From the NCBI GenBank assembly GCA_030141605.1, contig JAQGDQ010000071.1, positions 127,787 to 191,786 on the forward strand: a DNA stretch of 64,000 nucleotides, written 5' to 3'. Made by a program: the position numbers and the translations under genes. This DNA comes from Tubiluchus corallicola. Taxonomy: Eukaryota; Priapulida; Priapulimorpha; Priapulimorphida; Tubiluchidae. The notes under the pieces are model-generated. The model was not told the DNA's origin. It was given only the letters and a program-made list of their open reading frames with translations, and searched no databases. Of this stretch, positions 29,721 through 53,900 are shown one piece after another (position 1 is the stretch's first letter; the number at the start of each line of letters is the position of its first letter).

Positions 29721-29998
29721 GAGGAGTACCGACGAGTTAATTGGATGTTCTATTTTCGACAATTTTCACTTAGAAAACTGCTGACGCAAAGCCATTGTAG
29801 TGACGTCATCCATTGTACTCTGTCTATAATCTTATAGCTTTAATTCAGCAAAAAGCTGCTACAGGCAAAGTAAACAAACAGTAGGCAGGATGTTACGGGC
29901 TTTGTGTTATAAATGAGTACTAGGTAGAATGTTCGCGTATTATTGATTACACGTGTATTTATACGCAAAATCTTTTGCGGGGCCTTTGCTAGTTAATA

Positions 29999-30048
29999 TT
30001 ATTATTTTTATTATTATTACTATTATTATTATGATGATGATGATGATG

Positions 30049-30105
<57 letters not shown>
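29999..30105 (+). repeat. (TTA)n microsatellite with a (GAT)n core
   Basis: TTA units flank a short GATGATGAT run, between the GC-rich island and the EXTL3-like gene. Confidence 0.95.
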
Positions 30106-30107
<2 letters not shown>

Positions 30108-30578
30108 TATGTAATATCACAATAATATTTATAATATTCTGTAGTTCATGTGATTTATTTTTAATGTTTTATTTGTTTGTAACACTTCTGTATACGGTAG
30201 TCAACTGATTTTTGAATTGTTCCTAAACGTGAAAGCACCATGAGTATGTATGTGTAACAAACCTGCGCACCTTCCTAATCAAATCTGACTGTTTGAAGAA
30301 TCTTCCTAATAGTCTTCCTAATAGTCGTTATATACGTAATAACACTGTTCATGTAATAACGTATCCTGCGTTACGTGACTCTCTGGCAGTTCGCATGCAG
30401 GATTAATTAAACAAATATATGAGTCTATGTTGACCAATACTATGTTACTACAGCAGAAACAACCTTTTTGTATATTAAACGTACTGGTGCAGTCTGGGCT
30501 GTTTCACAAATAGTTCTTCTTGACAAAAGTCGTATAATGGTAACAGTAATTTATTTTTGTTTAGGTTACACGATCAAA

Positions 30579-42031
<11,453 letters not shown>

Positions 42032-44850
42032 AACAGTTGCTTCGCCAGAATAAATTTTTTTCTTAAAACATTCGTTTAAGGTAGGGTAAAGCTGCGGAAT
42101 GTGGATCACTGGATTTGGGGACACTATACAAAATGGACACAGCTTAAGTACACCACTATAACAGCTTAAAAAGTTAATTTGAAAGAGACAGGATTCCTTT
42201 AACAGAAAAACACAATAAAATGATTCCGACGGAACAACGGTGAATGAAGTGACTGGGGAATTAGTTTCAGTTAAAGGTCTTGTTTCTGTGTAGCCACATA
42301 CACAACTGATTTTACTGGAGCAGAGAAAACCGTCAGAACACGTGTGGCTGACGAATTCGAATCTTGAGGTAATTCGCGCATTTTGCATTCCCTTTTCCAA
42401 GAGGTGTATTAATGGGGGTGCGAGTGGGTCAGCCACACTCAGCTATCAGCTATTTTGGTCATATGCTGCTTGCGTGAGCATTCTTTGGTTGATTCTTGGG
42501 TCGACCCAGGGCATTCCCAATAATCAGGTTTATTTAGGCTGACCAAGGTAAGGTTGGTAGGACCTCAATTTGTAGGTCCCCTGATTGTCCAAGTGTGTCA
42601 TGCCGTCATGCAGCGTACGTAGTCTGTCGTCCGTTCACAATTGGAGTTTAACTCAGTTATACCTGAGCCACTAGGAGTAGTCTTGAGATTTTTGCTAAGA
42701 CTAACGTAGTTAACTTTGGGAAAAACTGATGTCATTCCGAGGGCATACCCTTCAACAGCCGCTCTGCAATGCTGGGTATAGTGTGAACACCTCAGTCAGC
42801 TCAGTGCGAGTAATTAGAATGGCCTGGCACTTAATATTAACACAACATAGGCAAAAAAAAATTTACCCCTTCTATGCCACTAATCCCCTGCAGGATGCAT
42901 ACTGTAGTGTTATAAAGTTTTCTACCGCAAAACTGTCAAGCCTAGAACTTTCGGAGAATGACATTAATTTTAATAACCTTGGGTCAATGCTAAAGATCGT
43001 TGAATGTGGCCAAAAGCCCCAGCGAAACTTGCTGCATGAATTTTGGACCTGAAAACCGTTTGACCAGGAGGCATTGGGAAATTAGTGTTCTTTGCACAAC
43101 ATTATTGCCAATAAGATTTGGCCAAAAGATGATATTGTGTCAATGTCAATATCCTGAAGTCGCTAGACATGAAGGTCATCGATGCTCTGGTTAAGGTTTT
43201 CTAAGTTGGATTACTTTTGGGATTGTCCCTTACTTTTCCCAGATTACTCATCTATAGCGACTGGTCGTCCCAGCATGTACTGCCCTAATGGAATGGCTGA
43301 AAAGTTTTACTCGCAAGATTGTCGAAAGTCTCATTCTCTTTCTTGTATATAGTACTTATGATCACATGCAGTGGCAATACAAAATAAACGGCTTTTTCAC
43401 ATGTTTCTTTAGGAGATTACATTTACATATTTGGACAGAAGGAAATTATTTAATTACTCTAAATTTAAATTTATATTGTATTTTCATCATACTTTTTTAA
43501 ACTTTTGCATATTGCTGCCACCTTCAGGTGTTCTTGTTAAAATTGCTGAATCTTCCTCTTTACTGTTTAAATTTCGTTGGCTTCTACAGTCTTTATGAAT
43601 ACATAATTTCCAAACCTATTTTCACACCTACTGATTTCACCTGCAATTTTGGTCACTTGTTTTTCTGCTTTTCAATATGACACTACTTCGCATTGAACAC
43701 TACTTCAGAATAAAATCTTTTGAACTAAATTTAAAGTTTATTTGGTTTCTTCAAGCCAATATTGTTTATAGATGGCTGATAAGTACTAAGTTAATATTAA
43801 TTAATAAAATCTCTGCTCAAATTTTTTCATAACTAACAAAGTGGGAACCAATAAGATCTTACGTTGAAACTTCTTGCTGAACACAGGTTTGAACAACGAA
43901 TTATCTCATCAATCAAAATACATACCCATTGATAACATGCTTTTTCTGGCCAGGCATTGAAGGTGAAAAGTGAGCGGTTCATTGAAATGGTGATGCGACT
44001 GCCCTCAAATTCACTCACAATAGCTATTGACATGAAAATAAGAGTTGTTAACATGTGTGATGATACACACACCTCTGGGAATTGTGAAGACAGCAAGACT
44101 GCCAAAACTGATACTGTGAGACCAAAGCCAGTTGCTATGTGTTGTGAACTGTGTTAAGAGCAGAACAAAAGTTGTGAAATGCTTAAACTTCTTTGGAGTA
44201 AGAAAACGAACACTAGGTAGAATGAGCTTGGTCTGGAAAAATACTTGTTCTTACTCATGTGTTTTCTTTGAGTTACTGACACACCTTGTTGAACAGTTAT
44301 TGCCAGAGTATGACAGAGTAAAGTTTGACGTGGTCTAAAAATGCGCCAGTTTTTTGTCTGTTTTAGTTTGACAGCTTAAAAACTGATCTTGTAAACGGAC
44401 CATTATACAAATAAATTATTTTGATCTTGCTCTATTACTGTTGTTCCTTTGGCAAATAAACCCAGCAGCCAGTTTCTCTCGAAGCCTAAGGGCAGATAAT
44501 ATATTTATATTATATTTGATATACTTTTTGATAGATTAAATGGTAAAAAACACATATACAAATATTAGTTAAATTGTTTACACTCATTTACATACACACA
44601 CAACCCAAAAAACGACAATATTGACACATTTACATTGTAAAGACGACTTAATACCTATACAATAATATAAACGCAGAATTTTTGATTATTGGGTGCAGCA
44701 TCACTTCAATTATTAGTCATCAACAACTAAATTCATGATCTGTACATAAACCAATATACATAGTTACACATTTGTATTTAAAATATCTACATCATTGGTC
44801 CCAATTAGAAAAATCTTCATTAGTCGCATCTAGAAAATCAGGACAGGGAA
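42032..44850. other. Intergenic region without recognised genes
   Basis: Short open frames near 42729-43194 and 43957-44338 match no family I know. A 22-base motif at 44224-44245 also occurs at 58154. GTGTGGCTGAC at 42342 is repeated inverted at 42428. These look like remains of repeats. Confidence 0.45.
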
Positions 44851-44851
44851 A

Positions 44852-45008
44852 TGCATCCGGAATGCGCTCCGTCATTACGTATCCAGCCTTGTACAAAAAA
44901 TCAATAGGAATAGCTGCAGAAGGCAATAACGAAGGTCTGATAAACGAGTTCATTGAAAACAATATAAACAAATTTCTACGCATTAACGCATAGCGCATTC
45001 CAGATGTC
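44852..45008. mobile_element. MITE-like inverted-repeat element upstream of the GT-A gene
   Basis: The left arm GCATCCGGAATGCGCT is inverted at the right as AGCGCATTCCAGATG, with further matching TTACGTA / TGCGTTAA parts. The internal AACAATATAAA and the outer AGATGTCTGGTAA resemble the sequence at 9330-9415, so it belongs with the family in the NDST introns. It ends 110 bp before the start codon at 45119. Confidence 0.65.
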
Positions 45009-45118
45009 TGGTAATCGTCGCTTTACTTGAAGTACGTCCTAGTCTCACGTAAGCGAAAATTTATTCTTTGCGCGAAGCCACAGCAAAACTGGTGGAACTA
45101 AAACACTCGTTCTCAACA

Positions 45119-46177
45119 ATGCGAAATGTGCGAAGCAAAGTCGTTGCTGTTAGTTTATGCATGGTCAGTTTATACTGTCTAAGCCAAATTTTAGAAATAG
45201 GCAAGAAAATTGAAAAAAAGAATTTCTCAGTCAGTTTTTCATGGCAAAATTTCACTGTAAATGTTGAGTTGCAGGACCGGAATCAACGCTTTCACCTCCA
45301 ATTAGCAGTCCTTACTTACAACAGACCGTTGTCATTGTTGAGGTTGCTGAATTCGTTAACTGTTGCTGATTACCAAAACGACAACGTAACATTAAAAATA
45401 TGTATAGATAGAAAAATGCAGAACAATCTTGTCTGCAATGAAACCATATCTATATCTAACTCGTTCATTTGGCCGCATGGAGAGAAGCTGGTTCACGTTC
45501 ACTCTAAGCATGTGGGTCCATATATTCAGTGGTACGATTGCTGGAAACCGACAGGACATTCAAATGATTTTGGATTGATTTTAGAAGACGACTTAGAACT
45601 GTCGCCATATTTTTATCTGTGGCTGAAACCTGCACTTTTGTTTTACCAAGACAACAAGGACGTTGGAGCCGTGTCACTGCAGAGGCCAACACTTGTGGTG
45701 AAGATGAAAAAGGGACGCATGTTAAAGAAGAATCCTCTGTGTGCAGAGTGCAAAGATTCTGCATTTCTCTATCGCTTACCAGGATCATGGGGTTATGCCC
45801 CTATGCCAAAAGTCTGGATACGATTTCGCGAGTGGGTGTTTGACGTTTTGAAAAATCAAACCTTTGTCCCTTACATTAAAAATGAAAAATTTCTTGTTAC
45901 TAATAAGTGGGTTAATTTATTCCACCGAAAGTCAATGCCAACTTCATACTTTCTATATTACAATGATATAAACCATCTTTACACACTTTATAGTAATCTC
46001 CCTTTCAACAGAACTCTATCGTGCAACAGAAGAGAACCAGGAATGCATTATAAAATTAAAGGCCAGTATGCTCCTACTTGCGACTTTAAGCCTCTGGACA
46101 TGTGGATTGAAAGTTTTACTTCTTTTCCAGTCAAGCCTTTGAAACTAAACTGGGCAGCAGAACTAGAATTACCATAA
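45119..46177 (+). CDS. Intronless type II membrane GT-A glycosyltransferase (GT2/GT13-like)
   Basis: A 352-residue protein from the first in-frame ATG at 45119; codons farther upstream in the open frame are not ATG. A hydrophobic anchor occupies residues 8-24. The catalytic domain begins QLAVLTYNRPLSLLRLLNSL, the standard GT-A nucleotide-binding opening, and has an acidic metal site LILEDDLELSPYFYLWLK (EDD 156-158) that resembles the EDD of MGAT1 and POMGNT1-type enzymes. Further on come GSWGYAPMP, a pattern of conserved aromatic residues and several possible N-glycosylation sites. I recognise the fold and the likely Golgi location but not the sugar or acceptor. A small inverted-repeat element ends about 110 bases before the start codon. 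The lack of introns contrasts with the multi-exon EXTL3 gene just upstream. Confidence 0.85.
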   Translation: MRNVRSKVVAVSLCMVSLYCLSQILEIGKKIEKKNFSVSFSWQNFTVNVELQDRNQRFHLQLAVLTYNRPLSLLRLLNSLTVADYQNDNVTLKICIDRKMQNNLVCNETISISNSFIWPHGEKLVHVHSKHVGPYIQWYDCWKPTGHSNDFGLILEDDLELSPYFYLWLKPALLFYQDNKDVGAVSLQRPTLVVKMKKGRMLKKNPLCAECKDSAFLYRLPGSWGYAPMPKVWIRFREWVFDVLKNQTFVPYIKNEKFLVTNKWVNLFHRKSMPTSYFLYYNDINHLYTLYSNLPFNRTLSCNRREPGMHYKIKGQYAPTCDFKPLDMWIESFTSFPVKPLKLNWAAELELP

Positions 46178-46401
46178 TCGTTCCTTTTTGTCAATTAGTA
46201 AAAAGCGGTTGTTCAAAAAACGTTTTTGTAGAAAAGTTTAGATAATGTTCATGTACACTGTCAAAACTAGCGCAAAATACACTCATTTTCGGTTGCGTAC
46301 TTCGGTCAGCAAAGTTGTTGTTCAGTTTAATATTGAATTCGTTTAAGGGCTAAATTCTCACGTAGATAGCCAACTTTAAAAGTAATACTCCACAAACTAC
46401 A

Positions 46402-46444
46402 ATGTTGTTATCGTTGTTGTTGTTGTTGTTGTTGTAGTTGTTGA

Positions 46445-46494
<50 letters not shown>

Positions 46495-46510
46495 TTGTTG
46501 TTGTTGTTGT
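46402..46510 (+). repeat. (TTG)n microsatellite
   Basis: About 36 TTG units with a few GTA, GAT and GCT interruptions, 225 bp after the stop of the GT-A gene. Confidence 0.96.
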
Positions 46511-46749
46511 CTTTATCGCTCAGTATTAAATGTGTATGAAATTAACAGTTTTTTACATGATTATGTTGTTTCCCAGAGCAAAAACAAAGCATGATTAAAA
46601 TATGCGCTTGTTATTATTATGGCAACATCATAATAATCTTTACAAAGACAAAAAATGTGGGTGCTTTCGACCAGTATGAAAACGACGAGGAAAATAAATC
46701 GACTAGAACAAGTTAAATCATAACGTCATAATGTAATGCGAACCTATAC

Positions 46750-48505
46750 TTGATAAATATGAACGCTCCAGATCTGCTTTCCTATCGTGAAAGGTGCCAG
46801 AGTGAGGTATTTGAAGATATGAAGGTTTCTCGAACTAGTTTTAAGCTTGCCTCCAGGAATGTCAGTGCACAAGAATTGTCCACTCATAATGATAATTTTG
46901 CTCGTAATTTATTTAATGAGACACTTTATAAGTTTTGGAGAAAGATTAAAACTTGTTGTAATAATAATATTCCGCTCCCTGACAAAATTGATGATGTGCA
47001 TGGTGGAGGAAATATTTGTAAACTCTGGAAGAGGCATTACGAGCCAAATAATTCAGTGTCAAATAATAAGTTAAATAGTGATTGCGAACAGGTAGATATT
47101 CCAGCTGGTGGTGAACCTGTGTGTGTAATGTATCAGAAATATGAGCTCTATTAGATCTCTTAAACGACATAAGACATATGGGCTTCATTGTATTGCTGCT
47201 GAACATGTGATTTTTGCTAGCTATAGAATTTATGTATTGTTGTCTCTGTTGTTCACTGGTATGTCTAACCACGTATATGCACCTGCTGTTATTACTGACT
47301 ATGTAATTGTACCTGTTATCAAAAACACGAGTCTTGATATAACGGATAGCGATAATTTCATACCAATAGCTTTATCTACAGTGTTTAGTAAAATATCACT
47401 TTGCATTCGAAAAGGTATATAGCACTGAATTATATATATATATATATATGCAACTGAAAAAGACACTACATACTTATAACAATAACTGTAGTCCTACATT
47501 AATGTGTCTAATTTGACGCCAGTAAGGCATTTGATCGCCTGAATTCATACAGGCCTTTTAAGAAACTCACTGCTGTTGGGTTACCAGTTTCAATGTTGTC
47601 TATGCTGAAATATTGGTAAACTTCACAGCGGGTATGTGTTCGCTGGGACAAAACTTACTCTGATTATTTTTCTGTGTCAAACGGCCTGAGACAAGGTGGA
47701 ATTCTATCTCCTTTGCTTTTCGCAGCCTATATTGATGACCTCTCAAAATATCTGTCGTGCGAAGAAAGTGCATGTTGCCACATTGGCGAAAATGCAATCA
47801 GTCACTCATGTATGCAGACGACTTATGTCTCGTAGAAAACTTCTTACGGTATGTGAAAAATACGCTGTTGAAAATGATATCGTTTTCAATGTAAAATATA
47901 CGATGTATATTTGCATCTATTTTTACCCCTTAGCTTCCGGCATGTTGTCCCTGGAAGGGTTTTCTGTTTGGCAAAGAAGTTAAAGTTAACCATAATGAAA
48001 AGTACCTTGGCCATTATTTGAGTAATGACTTAAGTGATGATGCTGACATCTTGAATCAGCTATGATTAATTTAAATAATAGTCAATTGTATTATTAGGGG
48101 ATTTGGTAACTGTTCTGCACAAAGATTTATTGTTCCAGTCATATTGTACTCAGTTCTACTGTTCTAGCATATAGGTGAAATTAAATTGCACAAAATTCGT
48201 AAACTTAGATCTGTGTATAATACTGCTGTTAGAAACTGTTTTAATTATGAATATGGCACTAGAGCTTCGTATATGTATGCAATGAACAGTATTCCACATT
48301 TAACTGTAATTCTTCTTATAGTATCTGGTCAAGAATCAACGAAAAAAGTGATAATTTCATTATTAATGGTCGTGTTAATGTATCTGACATACGATACAGT
48401 TCAAACTTCGTCTTGCACTGGTCGCAGGTACTTTTACCAAGTTCAATTATATAACCTGTGTGCATACGATGACTTTTACTTTGTATATAACTTTTTACCC
48501 TAATA
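46750..48505 (+). mobile_element. Decayed non-LTR retrotransposon with reverse transcriptase remains
   Basis: Broken frames in order: LYKFWRKIKTCC and DDVHGGGNICKLWKRHY (linker region, 46750-47154), TDYVIVPVIKNTS and DSDNFIPIALSTVFSKI (RT start), FDASKAFDRLNSY, then NGLRQGGILSPLLFAAYIDD at about 47675-47740. The catalytic YADD codons are at 47811-47822 but in another frame. Several stops and frameshifts show it is inactive. It lies between the two intronless glycosyltransferase genes. Confidence 0.92.
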
Positions 48506-49860
48506 TCTAATCATATGTAATTTTTTTAGTTAAAGATTTTCAACATTGTGTGCTGTAGTTTAAATTTTATTGTATGTGTGTATATATTTGTATATGACAT
48601 TTAGCTGAAATAAGCTGATCAATCAAAATTAGAAAAATAAATTGTCTGTGTTTATGTATTTCATCTTGTATTTTATGTGTGTCGTAGAGTAAATAAATAA
48701 AAAGTAAAATAAACCAAATTTCATCAGAATCTATATAGTCGGCTCTACCAGTCAACCTATTATACAGCTAAGAAAACTGTGTTCAAAGTGAAAGTAATAG
48801 CGGTTTTGCTAACGTGAATTTAGTGGCTCTATGCCATTCATCACAAAATTTTTGCTTTATGTTTGTGTGGTTTTCATTGGATTTTTTATTCATGAATAAT
48901 ACAGTGTGACTATATCCGTTTTAAGTATGATATTTTTTGTGTTAGTAATATTAAAAAACATTAGCTTTTAGTGCATTTAGTAATCTTGTGATTTTTTCCC
49001 TTTTTAGTATTTTCCTTGAGTATAAACCATGGTATTGTTTTGCTGTTTTAATGTTTACTTCTTGTTTCTTTATTGCAGCTATATTTGTTAATTGCCTGCC
49101 ACATTTTTGTCATTCGAAGTTCAATTTTCGCTATCATGGAATATGCAGAGCACTCTGTATGTTAATTTTTGCTGGTTTACTTTTGAAGAAATAAAGGCTT
49201 ATATGTATGCGAATGTCATGCATGCGAGGCTCGCGTATAAAGTTGTAATACATTTCACCTTACAACGCTAAATGCAAAAATATATTTACTTCATGTTTCC
49301 AGATTACAGACGCAACCGTCAGCTCGACTTCCGAGAATATCTCATTGCATTCGATGCCATGTTGGCACAACGTTGTTGAAAAACTTATTAAAATCGACAT
49401 ATTGCAACTAGTGGGCTTTAGCCAAGCTCAACTCAGCAAATTATTAGCACCTGGTTAAGACAGGAATTTAAGTGTTGTGGGTATTCAACGAAAAAAAAAC
49501 ATTATCATAAGTGTACTGACTGAAACCTCACACTGTGCTATTTAAATTTATCTATGCTCAATGATAAGCTTATAAAAAACGGAAAACATCGCTATTCGCA
49601 AGTGCTTTATACTTTAAAATTTCAAAATGTTATACAAATTATAACGTTTCGAACAAAGAAGGAAAATGTGGTCATACAGAGACAAGCTAATTTACCTTCG
49701 ACTTCGTAGCGAAGAATATCTTTCAAATGATGTTAAGAATCAAGTGCATATAGATGTTGAAAATAATACGCATAATTAAAGTCTGTCTAAGATGCAACAA
49801 CAAAAATTTAACAGAAACAAAACAAACTTTAGTAGCTGAACGCGATTTGATACAGCTAAA

Positions 49861-50901
49861 ATGAGACAATTAAATTTTAAGTCATTTCTTATTTTTTGCT
49901 GTTCATTTGTGCTTTTTTACATTGCATTTAAGGAATTTTGTGCGTATAAAAGACTTGACAAATTTGCAAATACGGAAATAGTTTATAGCAACGAAAAAGA
50001 ACGTGTAAGAGCAGCGAATGGAACAACCAAAGAGCAAAAATCAAGTGAGATGTTTAAAACTGTTAAAATGCAAAAAATTATGGAAATGGTCAACAACGTC
50101 GAGAAAACTGGGAAAATTTTGCACGTGGCGATGATCAATGAAGGCTATCTTCCATTAACACACAACTGGTTGTGTAATACGCAGATTCTTGATGTCCATG
50201 ATCAACTGCTGTTTATTGCAACAGATGAAGTAGCATATACTTCATTACAGAAATCGTCGCCGAAAGTAAATGTTTTTAACTTGCACACTTTGAGCAAACT
50301 CAACGAAAAATACACATTTGACACATGGAATTATAAATATTACTTACTACTCAGAGTAAAGTTTTTGCTGGACTTACTAAGGCACAACGTTTCTTTTGTA
50401 CTTTTTGAAACAGACAGTTTGTGGTTAAGAAGTCCAAATGATCTTATAAAAAACTATAGTAATTATGATATCATTAGTGCCCAATTTAAGGGAGTAAATT
50501 TGAAACAACAAAAATATACAGTTGGTTACATTTTTCTCAACTCAACAAATGAAGGCATTAAAATCTGGAGTGAAATGATAATTCGTTTAGAAAGCGAAAT
50601 CAATAATACTTATGAACAAATTATTCTCGACAATTTGTGTAAACAGAAATTTTCTTCAGCCAAATGCACATTGCTTCCATACCAGTATGTTACTGATGGG
50701 GTCTGGTACAAAATGAATCTTAGCATGAGGGCAAAAATTGTTCCTAATCCTTACTTAATAAATAACAACTTTATTAAAGGAATACCTCAAAAAATGGCTA
50801 GGGCAAAAAGATATGGTCATTGGTTCTTGGACGAGCATGCAAAGTGTAATCTAACTCATGTAAAGTATGTAATGCAAAGATTCAAAATTTCTGTGCAGTA
50901 A
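49861..50901 (+). CDS. Nucleotide-diphospho-sugar transferase, GT77-like, intronless
   Basis: A 346-residue protein opened by ATG at 49861. Residues 7-24 form an N-terminal membrane anchor, followed by a charged stem. The catalytic region has ILHVAMINEGYLPLTHNWLC, LLFIATDEVAY, YYLLLRVKFLLDLL and the metal site VLFETDSLWLRSPNDL at 180-195, which lines up with the DxDxxWLRxP signature of the nucleotide-sugar transferase family that includes plant RGXT xylosyltransferases and several uncharacterised animal proteins. The first acid of DxD is Glu here (ETD 183-185). Later come YTVGYIFLNSTNEG, YEQIILDNL (the second acidic motif) and YGHWFLDEHAKC. Probably a Golgi glycosyltransferase; sugar and acceptor unknown. 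Confidence 0.85.
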   Translation: MRQLNFKSFLIFCCSFVLFYIAFKEFCAYKRLDKFANTEIVYSNEKERVRAANGTTKEQKSSEMFKTVKMQKIMEMVNNVEKTGKILHVAMINEGYLPLTHNWLCNTQILDVHDQLLFIATDEVAYTSLQKSSPKVNVFNLHTLSKLNEKYTFDTWNYKYYLLLRVKFLLDLLRHNVSFVLFETDSLWLRSPNDLIKNYSNYDIISAQFKGVNLKQQKYTVGYIFLNSTNEGIKIWSEMIIRLESEINNTYEQIILDNLCKQKFSSAKCTLLPYQYVTDGVWYKMNLSMRAKIVPNPYLINNNFIKGIPQKMARAKRYGHWFLDEHAKCNLTHVKYVMQRFKISVQ

Positions 50902-53900
50902 CTTTTGACGAAGAACTAAAATTGATTTTTGATTCCACATTAATAAGACTTGCAGCAAAAATAAGACAAGGTAAAGCTACTTTAGTATTGTTTGCACAAG
51001 AAATATTAAATATGAGAAGTTTCTTAATGTTAAGCAACATCTTATGCTATAAGATTCAGTTCAGAACGTCCCTGGGAAATATCACTCTGACTATGAAAAC
51101 AGAAACAGACATTTTTTGCTACAGATTTCAAAAGAGCTTCAATTTCAAACAGTATGTCGTGATTTCAAATAAAACTTCACTCTTTCAGGACTCCATCAAC
51201 CAAAATAGGTCTTATACTATGAATTTTCTGCGACATTTCTGATCAGAGACAGAACCAAATGACTACAAATTAGGAACTATTCTATTCAAGAGGATATCAG
51301 CCATCCAATCATGCTATTTGTTTAAACATTTAACAGTGATTTAATTGGATAAAATTAAGAAAATACACCCTGTCAGGCACTCCAACTTAGCGTATTGAGT
51401 AGCTTAGCTTGGTGTACACTTTGCGTGATTGCACATATTAATTCATTGATCTACTGCTTGCTGCAGTAGAAACTGTGCAGTGTTCTGTTACTATTCCAGG
51501 AAAAACCAACGGATCAACCAAGGACAAATTAATCTCGTTTCATCTTTTAATCTCCATAAAAAATATAAAATAGACTTGAGGCCAAAGTGCATCAGAGTGT
51601 TGTGTTTGAATATTTTATTTTTCTGCATAAACCGATTTCACACAAGCGTGCTGTACTTTGTTACAGAGCAAAGGCTAGAGCTACTGACATTTTTTTTAAA
51701 TTTATTTTTCAAAAATCGATTTTTAATTGGTCTAAGGTAAGCAAATGCATTTCATACGTAATTTTGCATGAAAAACCATTGTGTGAGGAAAGGAAACCTG
51801 CAAAAAGAAATCAAAATAATGTAACAAGCAAATGTTTGCAGTCCTGAAGGAGTTAAAGCCTGCCACTTTCTTATACTTTGGCCTAGGACTGCCCAGAAAT
51901 CAGTCTTTCTGCTTCGTAAGTTGTTTTGTGCTTAAAAGACTTTAACGGTTGTTTGCTCCCTCTCTGACGTGCATTTGCATGAATTAGCCTGGCTGTTTTG
52001 TCTGTGGTAATGGAATAAGCACCCAGCAGAGTGATCAGTATGCCATGTCCAGAAGATAACTATTTGGATTCCTCCGTTCTTAAAGCGAATTTTCTAATGT
52101 TATAAGCTTACTAACTGACCTGTCATAAACTTATGTTAACGAAGTTTTCGCATTGTTATGATTAGTTAAATTATTACAGTAATCCTGGTCTATAATAGTT
52201 ATATAATAGTTCCTATATAATAAACTGCATGCACTATTTTAATTACAATTTTCAGATCTTATTTTTTATTTTGCCACCAAGATTAGTTTAGTTTAGATTA
52301 CTTCACTGCAAGTATAAAAATAAATTATATCAGATAGGGCTAACAGCCAGAATGCATATTTGCTGCTTTTGCATCAAATACATGACCATTAAAAATATCA
52401 CACTTCAAAAGTACAAATAAAATCATACAGACATGTAAGATACAATGACGTTGCAAAAAATATTGGAGTGAATCAGAAATGTCTCAATCATGATTACATA
52501 TAAAACTGTTAAATTTACGGTCTGTCATAAAATTTGTCTTCGACAAGTACATTACAAGAGATTTTTTTAATAACAACAAATCCTTTGCATGTGGGAACCA
52601 CCGTTACACAAATTATTCCACGATGGCTGTTTGACAGCTACTTGCCTTGAGTAGTGGCGCTGCAGTCTCACCATAGTGATCAGGCAGACAAATTTAAAAT
52701 TATTTGGTTCACATTTTCATTCCTCAAACGATTAACAGAGTGTAGTCTATGACATTTTAGACACAGCAATGAGCACCAATATTCTTGAGTGCGCTTGGCG
52801 TATTGGGTTGACAGCTGATATTAGGAAAGAATTAATATTTACACGTTTTCTTCAAGCATTGAAGTAAACCGCCAATATTACTGTAAACAAACTTTCTTTA
52901 GATTTTTAGCAGAATTTTTTTAGGGCATTTTTCTCGAAATATTGGCTTTCGCATTTCGCAAATTTCGCCTTTTTCATTTAAACCTCTATTGCAGACTGGT
53001 AATGAACGTGACGTTCAAAAGATTGGCTTAAAAATTTATTAAAATCACGGTCCTAAAATGTTCACATGACTAACGCAAAATGCTGACTAATATATATCAC
53101 AATACACATTGGTGTGCTTGCAAACCAAAACCGTCCATAAGTCGGCATAGTTAAAACTAAGTTATGATGCTTCAAAGTAGAAAGCACCAAAAATTTTGTC
53201 AAATGTGGATTTTTTATTTTTTTTATGAAAAAAATGCTTATTGGACTTTTATATTCTAGCATCAGGAAAATGTCCAAAAATACTAAAAATCAAAATTTAT
53301 AACTAATTACTGTAATGATGGCCTTTCCACGTGTTTGATAGTAATTAGTAACTTATGCAATATGAGTAAGAAGCGCTTTTGAAATGCGGAGTTTTCCTTG
53401 TGGTTTATGTGTACCTGTTTCTGAATACAAAGCTTACTGAAAGCTTAGTTACAATAGCTATGGATAATATATTAAGACCAAGATATTATAATCCAAGGCT
53501 TTTGTTCTACTGACAGACAATCTGAGTAAGCAAGAAAAAAGTAAAAAATACATTACAATAACTAAGATGGCCATTTCAAGAATTACAGCACGAGTTTTTG
53601 GTACCAAACAGTAACCTAATAGTAACTGCAGTTTTATAAACATAAAAGTTTGTACACAAGATATCACCAATTTGAGTAATCACAATTGAGCTCAAAAGTA
53701 AACTGTTACTTCCCTCTGGAGTGAGCACTCAGTATGTCAGTCTATTGGCAATCGCTGGGGTACACCCTTCGTCTCTCCATGGAAGGATACCACCTCCAAA
53801 ACATCGCATACCACTCTCGACAGTACTAGGTGCCAGTCCGTCCACACCATGACAACAAGTGCTGGATTGCTTATACTGTGTAAAAGGCTCAAAGATGGTT

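Noticed and set aside
30468-30578. Upstream extension of the EXTL3 reading frame
   Set aside because: The frame opens at TTG; an acceptor-like TTTAG at 30560-30564 and the family pattern of a short tail before the membrane anchor favour ATG at 30579.
45068-45118. Longer N-terminus of the GT-A gene
   Set aside because: The frame opens at TTG; the first ATG at 45119 leaves a normal short cytoplasmic tail before the anchor.
50922-51242. Open frame directly after the GT77-like gene
   Set aside because: No domain or family signature; more likely 3' UTR sequence.
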